From Archilochus colubris (taxonomy: Eukaryota > Chordata > Aves > Apodiformes > Trochilidae): a stretch of 64,000 bases of DNA. Every line of letters starts with the position of its first letter. Positions within the stretch are counted from its first letter, which is position 1. This document shows, piece after piece, positions 49,822 through 63,297 of this stretch. The position numbers and the translations under genes are program-made. A model generated the notes under the pieces. The model had not been told where the DNA came from. It saw only the letters and a program-made list of their open reading frames with translations, and searched no databases. The stretch covers positions 14,764,401 through 14,828,400 of the forward strand of contig CM041086.1 in assembly GCA_023079485.1 (NCBI GenBank). The letters are read 5' to 3'.

Positions 49822-52800
49822 GCATCATTAGTAAAACTCATCAAGACACTTCAGATAATCCTGGAAGCACTGGTGATGGAGAGAATCAGTGAAATCAGGA
49901 TGCCCTTCACAAGGTTATTCCCTTTTTAATTTTACCACTGATGTTTTTATGTTCTGTGCTGCACAGTCAAGATGTGAACCTACCCAAACTCTTTGTGTTC
50001 ACATCCATGCATTTAACATTCACACATTCATGTCTGTGCCCCCAACATACAGAAGCAGCCACTTATTTGCACAGCCAAGGAAGAATCCAATATTAAAACA
50101 AATATTGGTTTTAACCCAAACTCAGAGCTTTTAAGGCTTTTAAAGCAGATTTCCAAGGGCTTGAATTTGACTGGGGGTGAAGCTACTGCAGATGAGTGGT
50201 GACAGTGCTGGTTTCTTACACCACAGTGTCAGGTGTGCTATATGCATGGGGTAATTTATAATAAAAAATTGGAAGTACTCAGGAGCACTTTAAAATGTTA
50301 ATGACTCCATCCTTTGTATCAGACAAGCACCATTAGTAACAACACATGCTCTAAGACAAGGAAAATATTGTTAGTACTAGTCAAGAAACACATGCAATTA
50401 TGTAAAGTAGTTAACCCATAGATAACAGGACTACAGTGCCATGGCTCAGCACTTCAGGACACTGTTTGCCTTTATGAAACATCCAAATATGTGCTGAATA
50501 AAGACTAGATCCAAAGCCCAGGAAGAGTTATTGCTGTAGGAAAAGTCCAGACTAGATTACTTAATTCTGTGACGTGACCATGCCCCAAAGCTGGGAGATG
50601 TGGTTTATAGCAAGCACTCCTGGGAGAAGGGAAATGATTTGGAAGGAATAGTTCTAGGTCAGCTTGCAGTTGCCTTGTCCTTTTCCTGCCAACATAACAA
50701 TCAACCAGTCCTTGCTAATTGGCTTTTCCCAGGAAAGGTTTACCCTGATACTTTGGCCAAAGACCATAAACCACCCCCCGACCCCAAGATAAGTGGGTGT
50801 GAGCCAGTTTCCAGCTCTCACAGCCACTGAGACTTCAGCTCTGCTTCCCCTCTTTGCTTCCTGCACAACATGTATGTGGTTTTCCTACTGATTTGGGCCC
50901 TCAGCATCCCATCTTACAAACACCAAGGTGAAAAGGAAACAGCAATTTCCCCAGGGGTATCAGAGCCTGAGACACCTCTGCTTTGACTGCAGTGATTTTT
51001 GCTTACTGCATGACAGCTGAAACATCCTTTAATACATATCCTTTGGGTCCTGTAGTCCTGTAACAGCTTCATCTCTTTAACAGAATTAAGTGCTCAGTCT
51101 CACTAAGCCCTCACACACAAATTAAGATGACCTGATAATCATTATTGTTGACTGACAGGCAAGGCTTATATGGCTGATTTACTCATTATTAGTTACAGTT
51201 TACAAAGGTTTTCACTATAAATACAGGTTGCACACAGTCATCTGTGATATAAATACATGAGTTAAACAGATTCAATCTCATACCAAACCCTTTACTCACA
51301 TCTATCACTCATTTCTTTGCTGACTGTAACTGGCCCATGAAGTTGTGTGAAGGCTACATAAATAAAAGAACATAGATCCAGATTGTCCTTCTTTTTCATG
51401 TTTTAGTCATGCAGATTTGTGTTTATTTGCTCTTAAAATATTGCTGACACATTTCTTTATAGCTATTCTATTTACATCATCTTATTCCAGAAAGAGCTTC
51501 TGGAGTAGTGGGATTGCTGCTGCTGAAAGCAATGGATTATTTGGGTTCTCCATGTGTGAATTCCCTCTGTCAGTGTACAAATTCACTTGGAAGACATTTG
51601 GGAATTCTTCAGGCTTCACTTTCAAGTCCCCACTTGAAAAGCAGCAATGCAAAACATCTACAGATTTTAAGAAGATAAAGCAGCCTGGGAAGAAAACAGT
51701 AAAATTGAACCTTAGAGAAATCTGAGCCCGCAGAGAGCACTCCAGACCCACTGGACTGAGGAACAGAAATAAGCAAAGCAGCTGGCTGTGGCAAAAAGGT
51801 TCATTTAATCTCTCATCCAAGTTCATCCCAAGCAGGTATAATGAGATTTTTTTTCTAGTGACACTGTGGCAATACATATATTGTATAACCCTATGAAAGC
51901 TGACAGTCCTGTCAGATCCCCTAAATATCAGAATATGGATACAATGTGTTTGTTAAGGAGAAAAGGGTTTGATCACAGACTTGAAGGAGATTTCCTCAAT
52001 CCCCAAATGCCTGCCCAGGGTGGGACCAGAGCTGGGCATTGCACGACTCATTGCATCACTAACAAAAGCTCCCGGGGGGCTCAGCACTGATTCTGCCACC
52101 TGCTCCTGCTGGGATCCATGCTAAGGTTGGACAGACAGCAGCTTAGGGCAGATTTCTACCAGGCACTTGCATGCCTTGCTGCACTAACACATCTGATCTC
52201 TTGAGATTCTCTGAGGCTGGAAATCCCCTCTATTTGCAAAATCATCTCAAGATAAAACAGTCAGACAGCAGCACATGTGGGATCCTAGAAATCCAAACCT
52301 ACTGCGAAGTTTACTTGATATACATGACAGCATCCTGCCTGAGAGGAAAAGTACTGAGACAAAGCAGAAAAGATACTCCTTTACACATGGTAAATGTAGT
52401 CCTTAAAACAGAGAATACATTTTCATTGGAACCTGAAAACTTTGAGTTTCAGCCCAGAGCAACACTTCCAGTTTCCATGCAGAGAAGGTGGGGTGGTTTG
52501 GAGCAGCAGTGAGGACAGAGCATCAGGGGAGCAAAGGCAGCAAAACATGAGAGCACCTCCTGAAGCATTGCTGACACAGCTCCTGTTCAAGGAGATTTTC
52601 CTCTTAGATGTGTATTTAACGTTCTCCTTACCTGCAGAGCCCCTCTGCACTCTCCAGGCTCACTCCAGGCACTGGTGGAAAGGCAGAGGGGAGCAAAGCT
52701 GCAAGCAGAAGCCCAAAGCTGCTCCAAGTTTGTTCATAGTCTCAATAATAGATGAGAGCCACAAGCAAAGCATGGCAGACATCCAATAAAACTGAAGGAG

Positions 52801-54507
52801 TTTGCACAGCTCCAGTTTTACCTGATTTACATTTCTGCATAAGATTCTGAATACAACCTCACGATGCTACACTGAAAAAAAAATAAAAAATGCAAAGCTA
52901 CTTCTAAGCTGAAGGCACTTGAACTGAGAAAATGAAGGAGAAGGATGTGCTCATTCTGCTCTGCAAATTATTTGGAGGCTCATCATTAGGACTACCTGCA
53001 AAAAACCAATCCTATTGCCAACAGCAACCAGGCTGTATGCAAATATTCTCCTGTCCTCCCAGCACAGCTTGGGAGCCAAACATTTGGAGCCCTCAGCCAG
53101 AAGAAAAGTCAGAATAGGCACAATCACAAGTTCTATTGTAATTGGAAGCCTTAGATGAGGGATCAGTGCTTTCAAAAATGGCCAAGGGAAGGAACTACAT
53201 CTCCCTCTGTACACTTTATTGAAGTCTGATTCAAAGTGTGATGTTGGTGATTTAACATAAACGTTACATATTTTTGTAATCCTTATCAAATGTTCAGTCT
53301 CTAGATCAGCATAAAGCACAGCTTATTAAAATGGATAAGAGGGGATTATGTGAATCGCATTGTTAAGAAAAAGAAAAGTATTTAAAATACAGAGATTCTT
53401 TAATCTGTTGCTCAGAAGGCACTGCACACGTTGCTGATGGAACAATGTGTGTTCATCCAACTTTTAATCACACAGGAAAATAGGAAAATGATTCTTCCTA
53501 GCAAACAGGATAAGCTTTTAACAATATAATCCTGATTGCATGTCAAAATGTGATGATTTTGGTTTGGTGACTTAGATAAGTATTTAGCTACACTTTGCAA
53601 GTTATAATAACAAGGCTGAGATTTCAGGGTTTCAGTACTCAGTCTAAAGGTTTCCATGCTTATGTTGTGCATATCAAGTGTTTTCCAAGAGTTTTGTGTG
53701 CTAATTTGAAGTTTAGGATATGAATAAAAGAAGGCTTGAACACTCACAAGTAAATACCATTTAAATTTTTTTTCAGCAAAACCAGGTATCAGATAAAGGC
53801 ACATCCAAAGAAAGCAGCAAAATATAAACCAAGCCCTAAACTAAGCTTTTGATGAAATGTTTTCTTACAGTCATGGTTAATAATACCAACTCCATTCACT
53901 GGAAGAAGCTAAAAAACCTGTGTACCAGGCTTTTCACCTGACAAGCCAAAGATGAAGTCTTGAGCCAGCCACATGTACACACAGGATTAAAACTGCACTT
54001 GAAAGAATCTCAGAAAGTTGTCCAAATTCTTACATTAGAGTTTCACAGGCTTCGTTCAAGAGAAGTTTTTTAACCTTGCCACAGATGGACTCAGACTATG
54101 AATTGCCAGCCATCTGTTCAATGGCAAGAATGAGAAGGTACCAAAAACCTCACAAAATTTATTTCTTTCTGCAAAAGAAATCACAGCTTAATAAAACCCC
54201 TCACTCTTTAGATGAGATAGGTGAACGTGTAAAGTTACTGTACTGTTGTGGGGAGTTAGGGTTCCATATGAATATACTGAGCTGTAGCTGAAACAGTTAG
54301 CAACACAAGTATACAGATCTTTACAATTCCTGTATAGACGTGTTCAGAGAAGATGGAGAACATTAAGACTCTCTTGTTTCTCCTTAAACTATTAGCTAAA
54401 CTCTCAGAGGATGATGAACCACTATGTACAACAACAAGCCTGAAGAAATCAGCAGAAATGCAGATCCCTGAACATCTCACAAGTGTTTCCATGGTAAATA
54501 TGGTAAT
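49822..54507. other. Unique non-coding DNA, no gene seen
   Basis: No named element or exon is recognised. 50580-50880 has a more GC-balanced, LTR-like texture but no demonstrable TG...CA ends or polyadenylation context. Frames at 51482-51877 (minus), 52171-52512 and 52442-52789 (plus) and 53412-53804 (minus) are 113 to 131 codons long but overlap each other or lack any domain. Confidence 0.45.
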
Positions 54508-54545
54508 ATACAGGAAAATAAATAAACATACAGGAAAATAAATGA
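54508..54545. repeat. Tandem duplication, 20-bp unit
   Basis: Two adjacent copies of a 20-bp unit beginning atacaggaaaataaat. A small recent-looking duplication. Confidence 0.85.
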
Positions 54546-55765
54546 TGTCCTGTAAGTCGACCATTGTTGGTCTCGAAGTTCTGCCCTTCCACCACCCTCT
54601 CCCACCCAAAAAACCCTCACTGCAACCAGTAATTATTGCATGGTACAAAAGCACTGAAGGTCAGAACTTAGATCCAACTATTTGCTGCAATTCCTGACAA
54701 TACCAGGGGACCCCTTAATGCAGGTCAAGCAAAATAAGAAATGGAGAGAGAGCTGTAAGAGCTACAACTTGAGTACAACATATGTAAGACAAAGATTTGA
54801 TGATGCACCCATCAGAGCTTGGGCAGCTTCCCTGGAACTTGGATGATTTCTCCACAGGAAAGCAGGGACTTGGTTTCTTATTTACCCCTCTATACTGATA
54901 TACTTCTGTATCCATAAACCCACATGCACAGACACATTCTGAGTGCCATGAGGAGAATCCAAGTTATTTTGGCTGGCTTTTGACTGCTAGCAGTTTCTAC
55001 AGTCTAAAAAGAGTGAGCACTTGCTTATGTGAAAAAATGGGTAAGAACCTACCAACTAAAAGCAGAATTCAGACCTTGGTCAGAGAATTGGTTCTGATTC
55101 TTTCACTACAACAATGTCTGGTCTCTCTTTGAGGCACCCTTGAAGAGAAATTTGCATTTTTCAAATGATACTGGGGGAGTTGAGTAATTTTACCAAAATT
55201 CCAAGCAAGGACAGAAAGAAGCTGAAGACATCACAGTAAAGAATATATAAGAACCTGAGGACATTCATGCATAAGGAGATTGTTGCTTCTATATTGCCAC
55301 TGCTTTCACATGGATTCTGAAAATAAGCTGGTGTCTTCAGCAGCTTTATTTGCACTTCAATACACTTTAATCACTCAGGATCCATCTTGTGACTGGGAGC
55401 AAATTGGAAGAGTGCTTTCAATTTACATCATTCAGTCAGGAATTAAAAAATAAACTTAGTAATAACGAGTCCTAATAAAATTATACCTTCCTTAAAATGA
55501 GGTCACAGCAAAGTATTATCATTAGATGGATTCAATTTTGTATTAAATCCAGAAAAACAAAAACGCAGCACAAGTTATTAATCTTTCTCAAGAGCCTTTT
55601 AAGTTGATGGGAGTGTGTATGGTGTTGAGAGGCCATAAAGTGGTGCTTTGCACTAGCCTGAGGGCAGAACACAAGCAACTCAACAGTAAAACCAAACACA
55701 CCACTGAAATGCCATAACCTACAAGAAAATTGTATTTTCAGCTAGAAAATTCTACCAGAAGTCAC
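54546..55765. other. Unique non-coding DNA, no gene seen
   Basis: Nothing recognisable between the short tandem repeat and the CR1 copy. Confidence 0.5.
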
Positions 55766-56525
55766 AAACATGGAAAGTTAAGGGTTGGAAGGGACCTCAA
55801 AAGATCAACGAGTCCAACCCTCCTGCCAGAGCAGGGTCACCTACAGGAGGTGACACAGGAACACATCCAGGAGGGTTTTGAATGTCTCCAGAGGAGTCTC
55901 CACAGCCCCCCTGGGCCAGTGCTCTGTCACCCTCACAGTGAAAAAGTTTTTCCTTGTACTTATATGGAACCTCCTATGCCCAAGTTTATCCAGTGCTTCT
56001 TGTCCTATCCTTGGGTATAACAGAGGAGCCTGGCTCCATCCTCCTGGCTCTCTACATATTTATAAAACTGCTGAAGTCACCCCTCAGCCTCCCCCAAGCT
56101 GCAGAGCCCCAGCTCCCTCAGCCTTTCCTCACAAGGGAGATGTTCCACTCTTTTAATCACCTTGGAGGTTCTGAGCTGGACTCTCAAACAGCTCCCTGCC
56201 CTTCTTGAACTGAGGGGCCCAGAACAAAATATTCCAGATGTGGGCTCACCAGGGCAGAGTAGAGTGGGAAGAGAACCTCTCTGTACCTGCTAACCACCCC
56301 CTTCTAATGCACTCCAGGATGCCATTGGCCTTCTTGGCTACCAGGGCACATTGTTGGTTCATGGTCATCTTTCTGTCCACCAGCATCCCCAGGTCCCTTT
56401 CCCCTTCGCTGCTCTCCAAGAACTGAGTCCCCAACCTGCACTGGTACTTGGGGTTGTTCCTACCCAGATGTAAGACTCTGAATTTGTAATTCATTAAATT
56501 ATTCCTTGGCCAACTCTCTGGCCTG
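55766..56525 (-). mobile_element. CR1 LINE, 5'-truncated copy with end of ORF2
   Basis: About 760 bp of CR1 on the minus strand, the longest recognisable transposon of the window. Read in the element's direction it begins within the C-terminal part of ORF2 (near 56500). It passes the ctgaggggtgacttcagcag and gggctgtggag words of the last coding segment, and ends at about 55790-55800 with the ggttggactcgttgatctttt and ggtcccttccaacccttaa words of the 3' end. Frameshifts and stops break the coding part. The typical octamer tail is not well preserved. 5' truncation is the normal outcome of LINE insertion. Confidence 0.92.
56246..56494 (-). pseudogene. CR1 ORF2 C-terminal remnant
   Basis: This 82-codon frame carries the CR1 pol pattern VLHLGRNNPKYQ (residues 7-18), then E-R-D-L-G-M-L-V-D, and then Q-Q-C-A-L-V-A-K-K-A-N-G-I-L. 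These are hallmarks of the region following the reverse-transcriptase core in CR1 ORF2. After an I-R-R block the frame shifts and continues in other frames towards 55950. The endonuclease and RT catalytic core are missing, so the fragment is inert. Confidence 0.9.
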
Positions 56526-57639
56526 TCTGTATGAATGCCTGGAGTGAAGGTTAGTGCCAGGGCTGGCTCTTTTACCAGACAAGAGACCTCTAGTCCTCCT
56601 GGTGTACTTTTGACCTTTCAGCATCAGAGAACTGATGTAACACAAATCCAAATGTAAATTAAGAAGTTTTAGTCTTCTGAGCCCCCCCCAGCAATTGGAA
56701 CTTTAATTGCTGCTTCATCCTTTTTCTTTAGCATTAAAGCTAATTAACTATATTTTAGCTCTTCCCTCTAGGAAGAGGAGAATGCACTTCTGTTACTCGA
56801 ATAACTGCAGGTTGGAGAATGAAGCAAACCAGCTGCTTTTCATGGTCTCTGCAGTAATCCACCACCCATGTTTCTGGAAGATGACTTTTTTGTTCCCTGC
56901 TCAGCAAAGGGTAACAGTTTTCCTTGTGCCCTTCTCCTTGCAGGAAGGCAGCCAGTGGGAGGGATGCTGCTGAGCAAGGCAAGCCAGTCACCAGCCACAT
57001 CTATTTTACCTTTTCATCTTCAAAGAGTTAATTCTTCAGGTGAAGCATCAAACAATATTTTTACTTACACCGATAAAATAAATTATTGCAGAGCTATTTT
57101 ATTCTCAAATATTGATTTTTAAAAGGGAATGCATAAGTTCCTTGATAAACAGACTAGAACATCAATCATGCAATTTACTCTGACATTGAGTGAGTTACGA
57201 TGACAAAAAAGGGAATTTCTGAAGGTGGTAACTTGTTGCTTAAGGCCAACAATGCACCACAGTCTGAGGGCATCAGAGTTTCATTCCAAAGGATCATTTG
57301 ATGTCACTTCCACTTGGGAAGATTTTGTCAGGGAGTTTAACATCTTAAATGTGAAATTATTCTCATGAGTAATTTTCTGCATGTTTTTTTGGAACAGTAG
57401 CCTAGATGCCACACAGCAGAAGGACATGACTGAGAACATACTTGAGATTAAGACAATTCATGTGTGAAGGACAGAATTATCCAGACTCCTTACAATACAA
57501 AAACCCCATGAAATTTAGACCCAGACATACAAAGGCCAAGGTCTGCCAGTCTGGAAACAGCAAATATGAACTCTTTACCCTCTAGGAATTCCTATATCTG
57601 GCACTTCTGATTGTTCTTCCACCTCCACACAGCTTTCAG
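56526..57639. other. Unique non-coding DNA, no gene seen
   Basis: No domain is found in the frames at 56707-57122. A C7-type run is at about 56682-56689. Confidence 0.45.
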
Positions 57640-57960
57640 GAGCTCTTTTAAAATGTGTGAAGCTGCAGATCATTTGTGGTGAATAAAGCCCTAACGGATT
57701 ACTCATTGTTAATTAAATAACCTGATTCTGTCCACTGAATCTAATGCATTAAAGTATTTAATGTTTGTTTGGTAAACTGCCTTGCTAAACGCTCCTTTGA
57801 CTTTTATTGGTAATAAACATTAAGCATTTATGGTCTGTGAAAGCAGTTTCACATCTAGCTTATGCTGTTACTATTTACAGTTTGTTAATGAAATACCATT
57901 AGCTTGCTTCAAACTGCAAGTTGGTTTGGTTCTATTCCTTAACTTTTACTACTGAATAAA
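57640..57960. promoter_or_regulatory. Candidate conserved non-coding element
   Basis: An AT-rich, non-repetitive block with dense developmental-factor cores: TTAATTAA at 57709-57716 next to a SOX-type ATTGT at 57705-57709, a TCF/LEF-type CCTTTGA at 57794-57800, and a HOX-like TTTATTGG just after it. It has no open frame and no transposon signature. The combination resembles vertebrate enhancer sequence. The call is inference from motif density and needs alignment to other birds. Confidence 0.3.
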
Positions 57961-60900
57961 ATAAGTCAATGAAATCACATGACCTATAAGCAACAATGGT
58001 ACTTATCCAAAAAAACACAACAACAACAAAAAAAAAGGCAAATTAGAACATGTTTTCAACTATATAAAGCTGCAACAAGTATTTTTGCTTTCATTCCTGT
58101 TTTTTGCTACCTGCACACATGGATCTGCTTGCGCCAGTCTGCAGTCCCTGGGATGGGGGTCACAACTTCAAGTTCCTGCAAAAAGGGCTTTCAAGATTTG
58201 AATGTGAAACTCTTGGCTCAGTCTGAGTTTAAACCTTTTCAACACGAGGAGATGGCTTCACACAGCTACAGCTATTTGGTACCAGTAGCTAAAATGTTCA
58301 TGATTAAAAATAAGGACCATTTTTTTGTTTTCCCCCTACTAAAATGAAATGTGCTTGTCTTGCTGTATACTAACAGAGCAATTCTTGAGTGCTCTTCAAA
58401 TGGGAGAGCTGCCTCTGCATGCAAGTGATTTGTGTTGCTGTGTGGAACAAGCAATGCATTTGATCTATCAGGGGTATAAAACACAGGGCTCTGCCAATCG
58501 AGCAGCTCCTGTCTGTAGAGAAGCAAAGAACTTAAGTGAGCCCAACTCCCCTGCAAGGAAGCAAATGCTGTGTTTGTGGGGGAAGAAAAACAAACATATT
58601 GTGCTTTTAGAGACAGTTCCTTCCCTTTTGCATTTGTTTGCAAGGAGATTTGAGTGTTAGACATGCAAACACATTTATGGAATATTATCTGTAATGATTT
58701 GATCTGCTGGATCAGCTTTCACGTGGAGGAACACACTGTTGGATGTTTGTGTATTCAGTTGGCAATGCAGACTTGAAAAATCAAGAGAGGATGGTTTGGT
58801 CCATCAGATACATTCCTGTAACCAAATCATTTTTGTGACTGTTCTTTGTCTAAGGGAAATGGTTGGAATGATTCATTCTTCTCCTTAGCGAATGTCTAAT
58901 TTATTTTTTTTTAAATCATTAAATAAAGGAGATGGCAACAACTCCAGCTGTTGTGTGCTTAAGAATGACAGCACATCTATCAAGCAATGAGTAAGACAGT
59001 TGTGGAAGAGGTGACATTAAAGACAGACCCCTGTTAGAGATTTAGCTATGGACAAGGGCAACACCTGCCTAGCAAGGTACCTGGAGGGTGCCAGGCGGGG
59101 TCCAAAAGGATTCCAGTCTCAGGTTGGTGCCAGCAGACACACAAGGACTTAGGTCACATTTCAGCCCAGCCCATCACACTTAAAAGAGAAATAAAAACCT
59201 GCAAATACCAGGGGCTTCAATGGCATTTTAAAAATCTCCCCATTTTCATCACTGCTGCTGGGTACTGCTCAATGGTGAGCTCTATGATCTTCCCCTTGGC
59301 TGATTTACTGAGCTGTGAAGCTTTCTTGCTTGAAGTCCTTTTTATTTAATATTGATTATTGCAGAGTGCTGTAAGGTAACAGCATGAAAGTGTTACTAAC
59401 TTACTGGTAGGCTGCTTCTTATCTTTGAAAAATGTGGTTTTCATATCTTTGAAATGTTTGTTTGTGAAGGTTTTAATCATCATCTCTAGGTCCATGATGA
59501 GCAAATGGTAAGTGCAACACTGCAAAACTCAAGTTTTTAGACTCAAGCCACACAATCACAGAGAAAAAAACCAATTCTCTATTCTCTTACCCACCTATAC
59601 CTCCAAACTCCAGGCAGGAATAAGCCAAGAGGTGGATAAAAGAAGCTCATCTATTCTTAACCTGGCTTCCTAAGTGACAGTAAAATTAAATGGAAGTAAT
59701 CATGAATCATAGGGGGATCAGAGCTGGGTAACTAATTGGCCTATTTTCTGTACCATCAGAACCCTCTCGAGCAATTTTCCTCAATTATAACTGCAAATCA
59801 GCATGTTATTTCCTCCTCACAAACTACCCTTTGCTGAGGGACTAAGTGTCCCAAGATGTTTCCTGACTTATTGCTGGAGACTGATTCCTACTGTTAAATA
59901 ATTACAGGAAATTCAGAGTCCCATGCTGGATGAAAAAAAAAATTGTATTTTACCTATTAGGGAAAATGAAAAGCTTAATTATAGAGAATAATCCTTATTT
60001 TTAATACTGGGCTTTCCAAATAACTGGGGATCTTCTTTGATCAAAGCAAGGGACAGCCTTAACACAATACACTTAGCACTTTGTTCAGCTATTGATTTCC
60101 CTTCAGTATGAAGGCTATAATACTAAAACTTTGTCAACTGTAGAGTCCATTCAAAAAAAGAACAGTGGTTCTTCACTGCTACTGTTCAAGGGTATCAAAA
60201 ATCTGATTGAACTTAAATACAATTAGAGCAACCAAGTCAAGCCAGGTGCTTCTCTGCTGCACAGCTGGCTCCAGGCTAGTCCCACACAACATACATTTCA
60301 CTTGGGTTTTGTATTTAAGATGCATTATGATTTTTATGACTTAATACCAAATTTCTCTTGTAATCTTGAATATCTAATGAAAAAAGCCTCATTTTTTCTA
60401 AAGGATAAATAAAAACTCAGAGACATTCCTTTGGAAAAAAGGAAGGTGACAGAACAATTGACACTTACTATTAAGTTCCTTAATTTTGTGCAGACGAGAA
60501 AAATATACAGGTAAGTAAAACTGATTTGCAACAAAATGGAGAAAAGAAAGTTAAGAAATCCCTTTGTATTTATTAACTTCAGAGCAGCAGCACTTCCCTG
60601 GATGACAAAGTGTTTGGGCTTCCCAGGTGACACGTACACAGATTCCCCCTGACCAGGCAGGACATGGAGTAACCCCCAGGGGGAACTCCTCAGGGGCTTT
60701 GCTTGGTTTTCCAAAATCCAACCCAATGCTGAGAGTTTGTCTGCTCAGTGCCTGAGCTGGATTTGCTTTCAGAGCAATTCCTTCTCATTCATTAGTAAGG
60801 ACAGGCTGATTTTCCCTGGTGATGCCTGTGCTAGTGCTCTGTGGGTCTTTACCCATCTTTCAGACATATTTGACATTAGAGAAGAATTACAATATGTTGT

Positions 60901-63237
60901 ATGCAGACATCTTTGTTGCTGCAGCTGAGAAAAAGTTCAGCATGAACAGTACAGGTTCAAACCCCATCCTATATCACAAAAAAAATAATAGTTTTATATC
61001 AGCAGCATCAATCTCAGGTAGTCAAGAACCAAAAAAGCAAATAAACCCCCCCCAGACATGATTTTTTTTTTTTTTTGAAGCATCTTAATCTTAACTTCAT
61101 GATGAATTTAGCTTTTCCAAGCTGAGAGCTTTTTTAGGCAGCTAGCTATACACTTAAAGGAAACACACTTATTGGAATGTCAAAGGGATACTAGGTTATT
61201 TTTAACATCTAGTCTGAGTGACACCAGTTTGCCTGTCACACAGCAGCTGGGACAGTCGACCCACTGAGCCCTGTCATTCCTCTCTGGGAATAGCTGAAGA
61301 ACCAGCAGCATCTTCACAAAGATCTTATGAACTTTGCTGAAAAAGTGATGCATTAGTGCTGACTAAAGAAGGGGCTATTACACAATATCTCTTTTTTTAA
61401 TGTAGAATTTCAATCTAATGAAATCTGGGGTGTTTCTATATTAGTAGAATAGAACTACTGTTGATACCAGTGTAGTACAGAGATCTCCCCCTGCAGGTCA
61501 GCTGGAGCTGTGCCCCAAAGTTTTCCTTTAGTTTCTAAAAGTCATATAAATATTGACCAAGTTTCTCAGTGCTGCATTGCAGCTCTCTAATACAGCATCT
61601 CTAAGGTCTGAAGGAAGGTAGTTTCATTAAAGGTGTTGAAAAGGTCATGTTTGAATAACAGACTTCAGGTGGCCTTGATTCAGTAATTTCTTTCAAGTAA
61701 AAACCATGAGATGTTAATAATCTCTGTTCAAGATAAAGAAACACATTTAGCCTGTACAGTTAAGAAGAAATACATTCATCTGAGGTCAAAAGGGAAAGCA
61801 ACATTTGAAGACAAAGATACAAGCGGTGCCAGAGATGCTTAAAACATGTATTATCTGCTGCTTCTTTTCTGTCCTTCAGTTCTATTGTGTTTGGGAGATG
61901 AGTCATTGCATCTGTGAACCACAGGGCACAGCATCTCCTCATTTGCCTGTAGGGAATTTCAGATATGCATAAAAAAAGAAAGCAAGCATAATGCTATTGA
62001 CTTTAACAATGTTTCACTGGTGGAACAGAGCACCATGTGGCTTAAAGCAAGCAAATCTGAAATGGATCAGGAGAAACCCAAGCAGAGCCCAGGATTTACA
62101 GCACTGTAACAAAGACAGACTCACAGAAGGTTAAAGGATGCAATTTCTAACACTAAAAGTCTGATAAGGGGAGCTGCAGCACTAGAAAGGAGAAGCCTTG
62201 AACCCAGGCCCAGAATGGTAGTAGGGATGGGGATTTCCACCCAAAACTGTTCAATTGCCCCAAAACAAGAGCCAGCAGAGCACAAGTGCTCCGCCAGGAC
62301 ACCATCTCTGGGCTCTATGTAGTTTGCCAGGAACCAAGACTGTTCAAAGGATGCACCTTATTCCCTCCCCCCTTCCCTTGGTACCCATCAGTCTGTTTGA
62401 TCTGCATTTTCCTGGTTTCATAGCAGGTTACTTGGAAAAACTGGGAAACATCTAGGCAGGAGCCAGTATTTGGGAGGAACAGAGGTGGAGCCAAGTTTGT
62501 CATAGGAGGCAGATGCACACTGAATGGATAACCCACAGTTTCAGATGATACAAATCAGGACTTGTGCTGCTGGGCTGTTTATTGGTACTGCAGAACCCAG
62601 AGCTTGCTTTGAATAGTATTTAAGCTCTCTCAAATTGCCTGTATGTACATAATTATTCATCTTTGCATTTATTAAAAGTACTTATCAATCAGTTGTCACA
62701 AGTATTTCTCACAAGCACCAGTACTGCAGTCCCACACAAACCAAAGCAGAACTGACTCCAGCTTGCTACCCCACTCCAAGGATCAGGGGACAGTCCTGGT
62801 AGCCCCTCTTATTGTCACCCAGAGCCCAATGAGGAGCAGATGACAAGTGTGTGACACAAGCTAACCATGGAGCTCCAGCCCATGCCCTTCACATCCTTCT
62901 CTGATGGCTGCTTCTGTACATTTCTTGTTCAAGGGGAGTAGAATTTGCATGAGGCAGCACACCTGGTAATTCTTCCTCCTCATCACTGTGTCATATATTC
63001 CTGTCTCTCCCCAAAACATTAGTGCCTGCTGAGCAAAGCAAGCTAACAAACTGCAGCTCAGGGCTTTTATGCTGCAAACCACTGCAGTCACATTAAAACT
63101 CTTTCACACAGCCAGACCAAATGCAGTAGAAGCTGATACTGCACCCCAGGTAAAAGATGCTCAGGGGGCAATTCCTCTGGGAGAAAAGCATTCTCCCCCA
63201 CCAGAATCCATATCCATCATCCATAAAGTTTTCTTAC
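57961..63237. other. Unique non-coding DNA, no gene seen
   Basis: No exon, RNA gene or named transposon. A run of 15 T lies at 61062-61076. Frames at 57979-58347, 58272-58664 and 60334-60726 (122-130 codons) overlap or lack domains. A CAACAACAAC plus A-run is near 58015-58036. Confidence 0.5.
61062..61076. repeat. T15 homopolymer
   Basis: Fifteen consecutive T. It could be the inverted poly-A tail of an old minus-strand retroposon, but the sequence to its right (61077-61400) is not recognised. Confidence 0.9.
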
Positions 63238-63297
63238 AAAAAAAAAAAAAAAAAAACACCAAACAAAAAACCAAACAAAACAAAAAAACACAAACCA
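63238..63297. repeat. A19 run followed by CAAA-type low-complexity tract
   Basis: Nineteen A at 63238-63256, followed by about 40 bp of A with single or double C. A lysine-rich frame across it (63069-63434) is a by-product. It may be the A-rich tail of a processed retroposed sequence lying to the left, but no parent gene is recognised there. Confidence 0.85.

Noticed and set aside
49654..49929. Lysine/threonine/proline-rich frames
   Set aside because: Translation of an A/C low-complexity tract.
50580..50880. LTR-like, GC-balanced block
   Set aside because: No TG...CA ends, no clear polyadenylation signal, no internal retroviral sequence beside it, no second copy in the window.
60334..60726. 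130-codon minus-strand frame whose start (PGQGESVYVSPGKPKHF) looked faintly retroviral
   Set aside because: No motif of integrase, env or RNase H could be matched and the rest is AT-rich random-like translation.
60953..60964. GGTTCAAACCCC, resembling a tRNA B box
   Set aside because: No acceptor-stem complementarity, anticodon arm or A box at the right distance; no tRNA fold.
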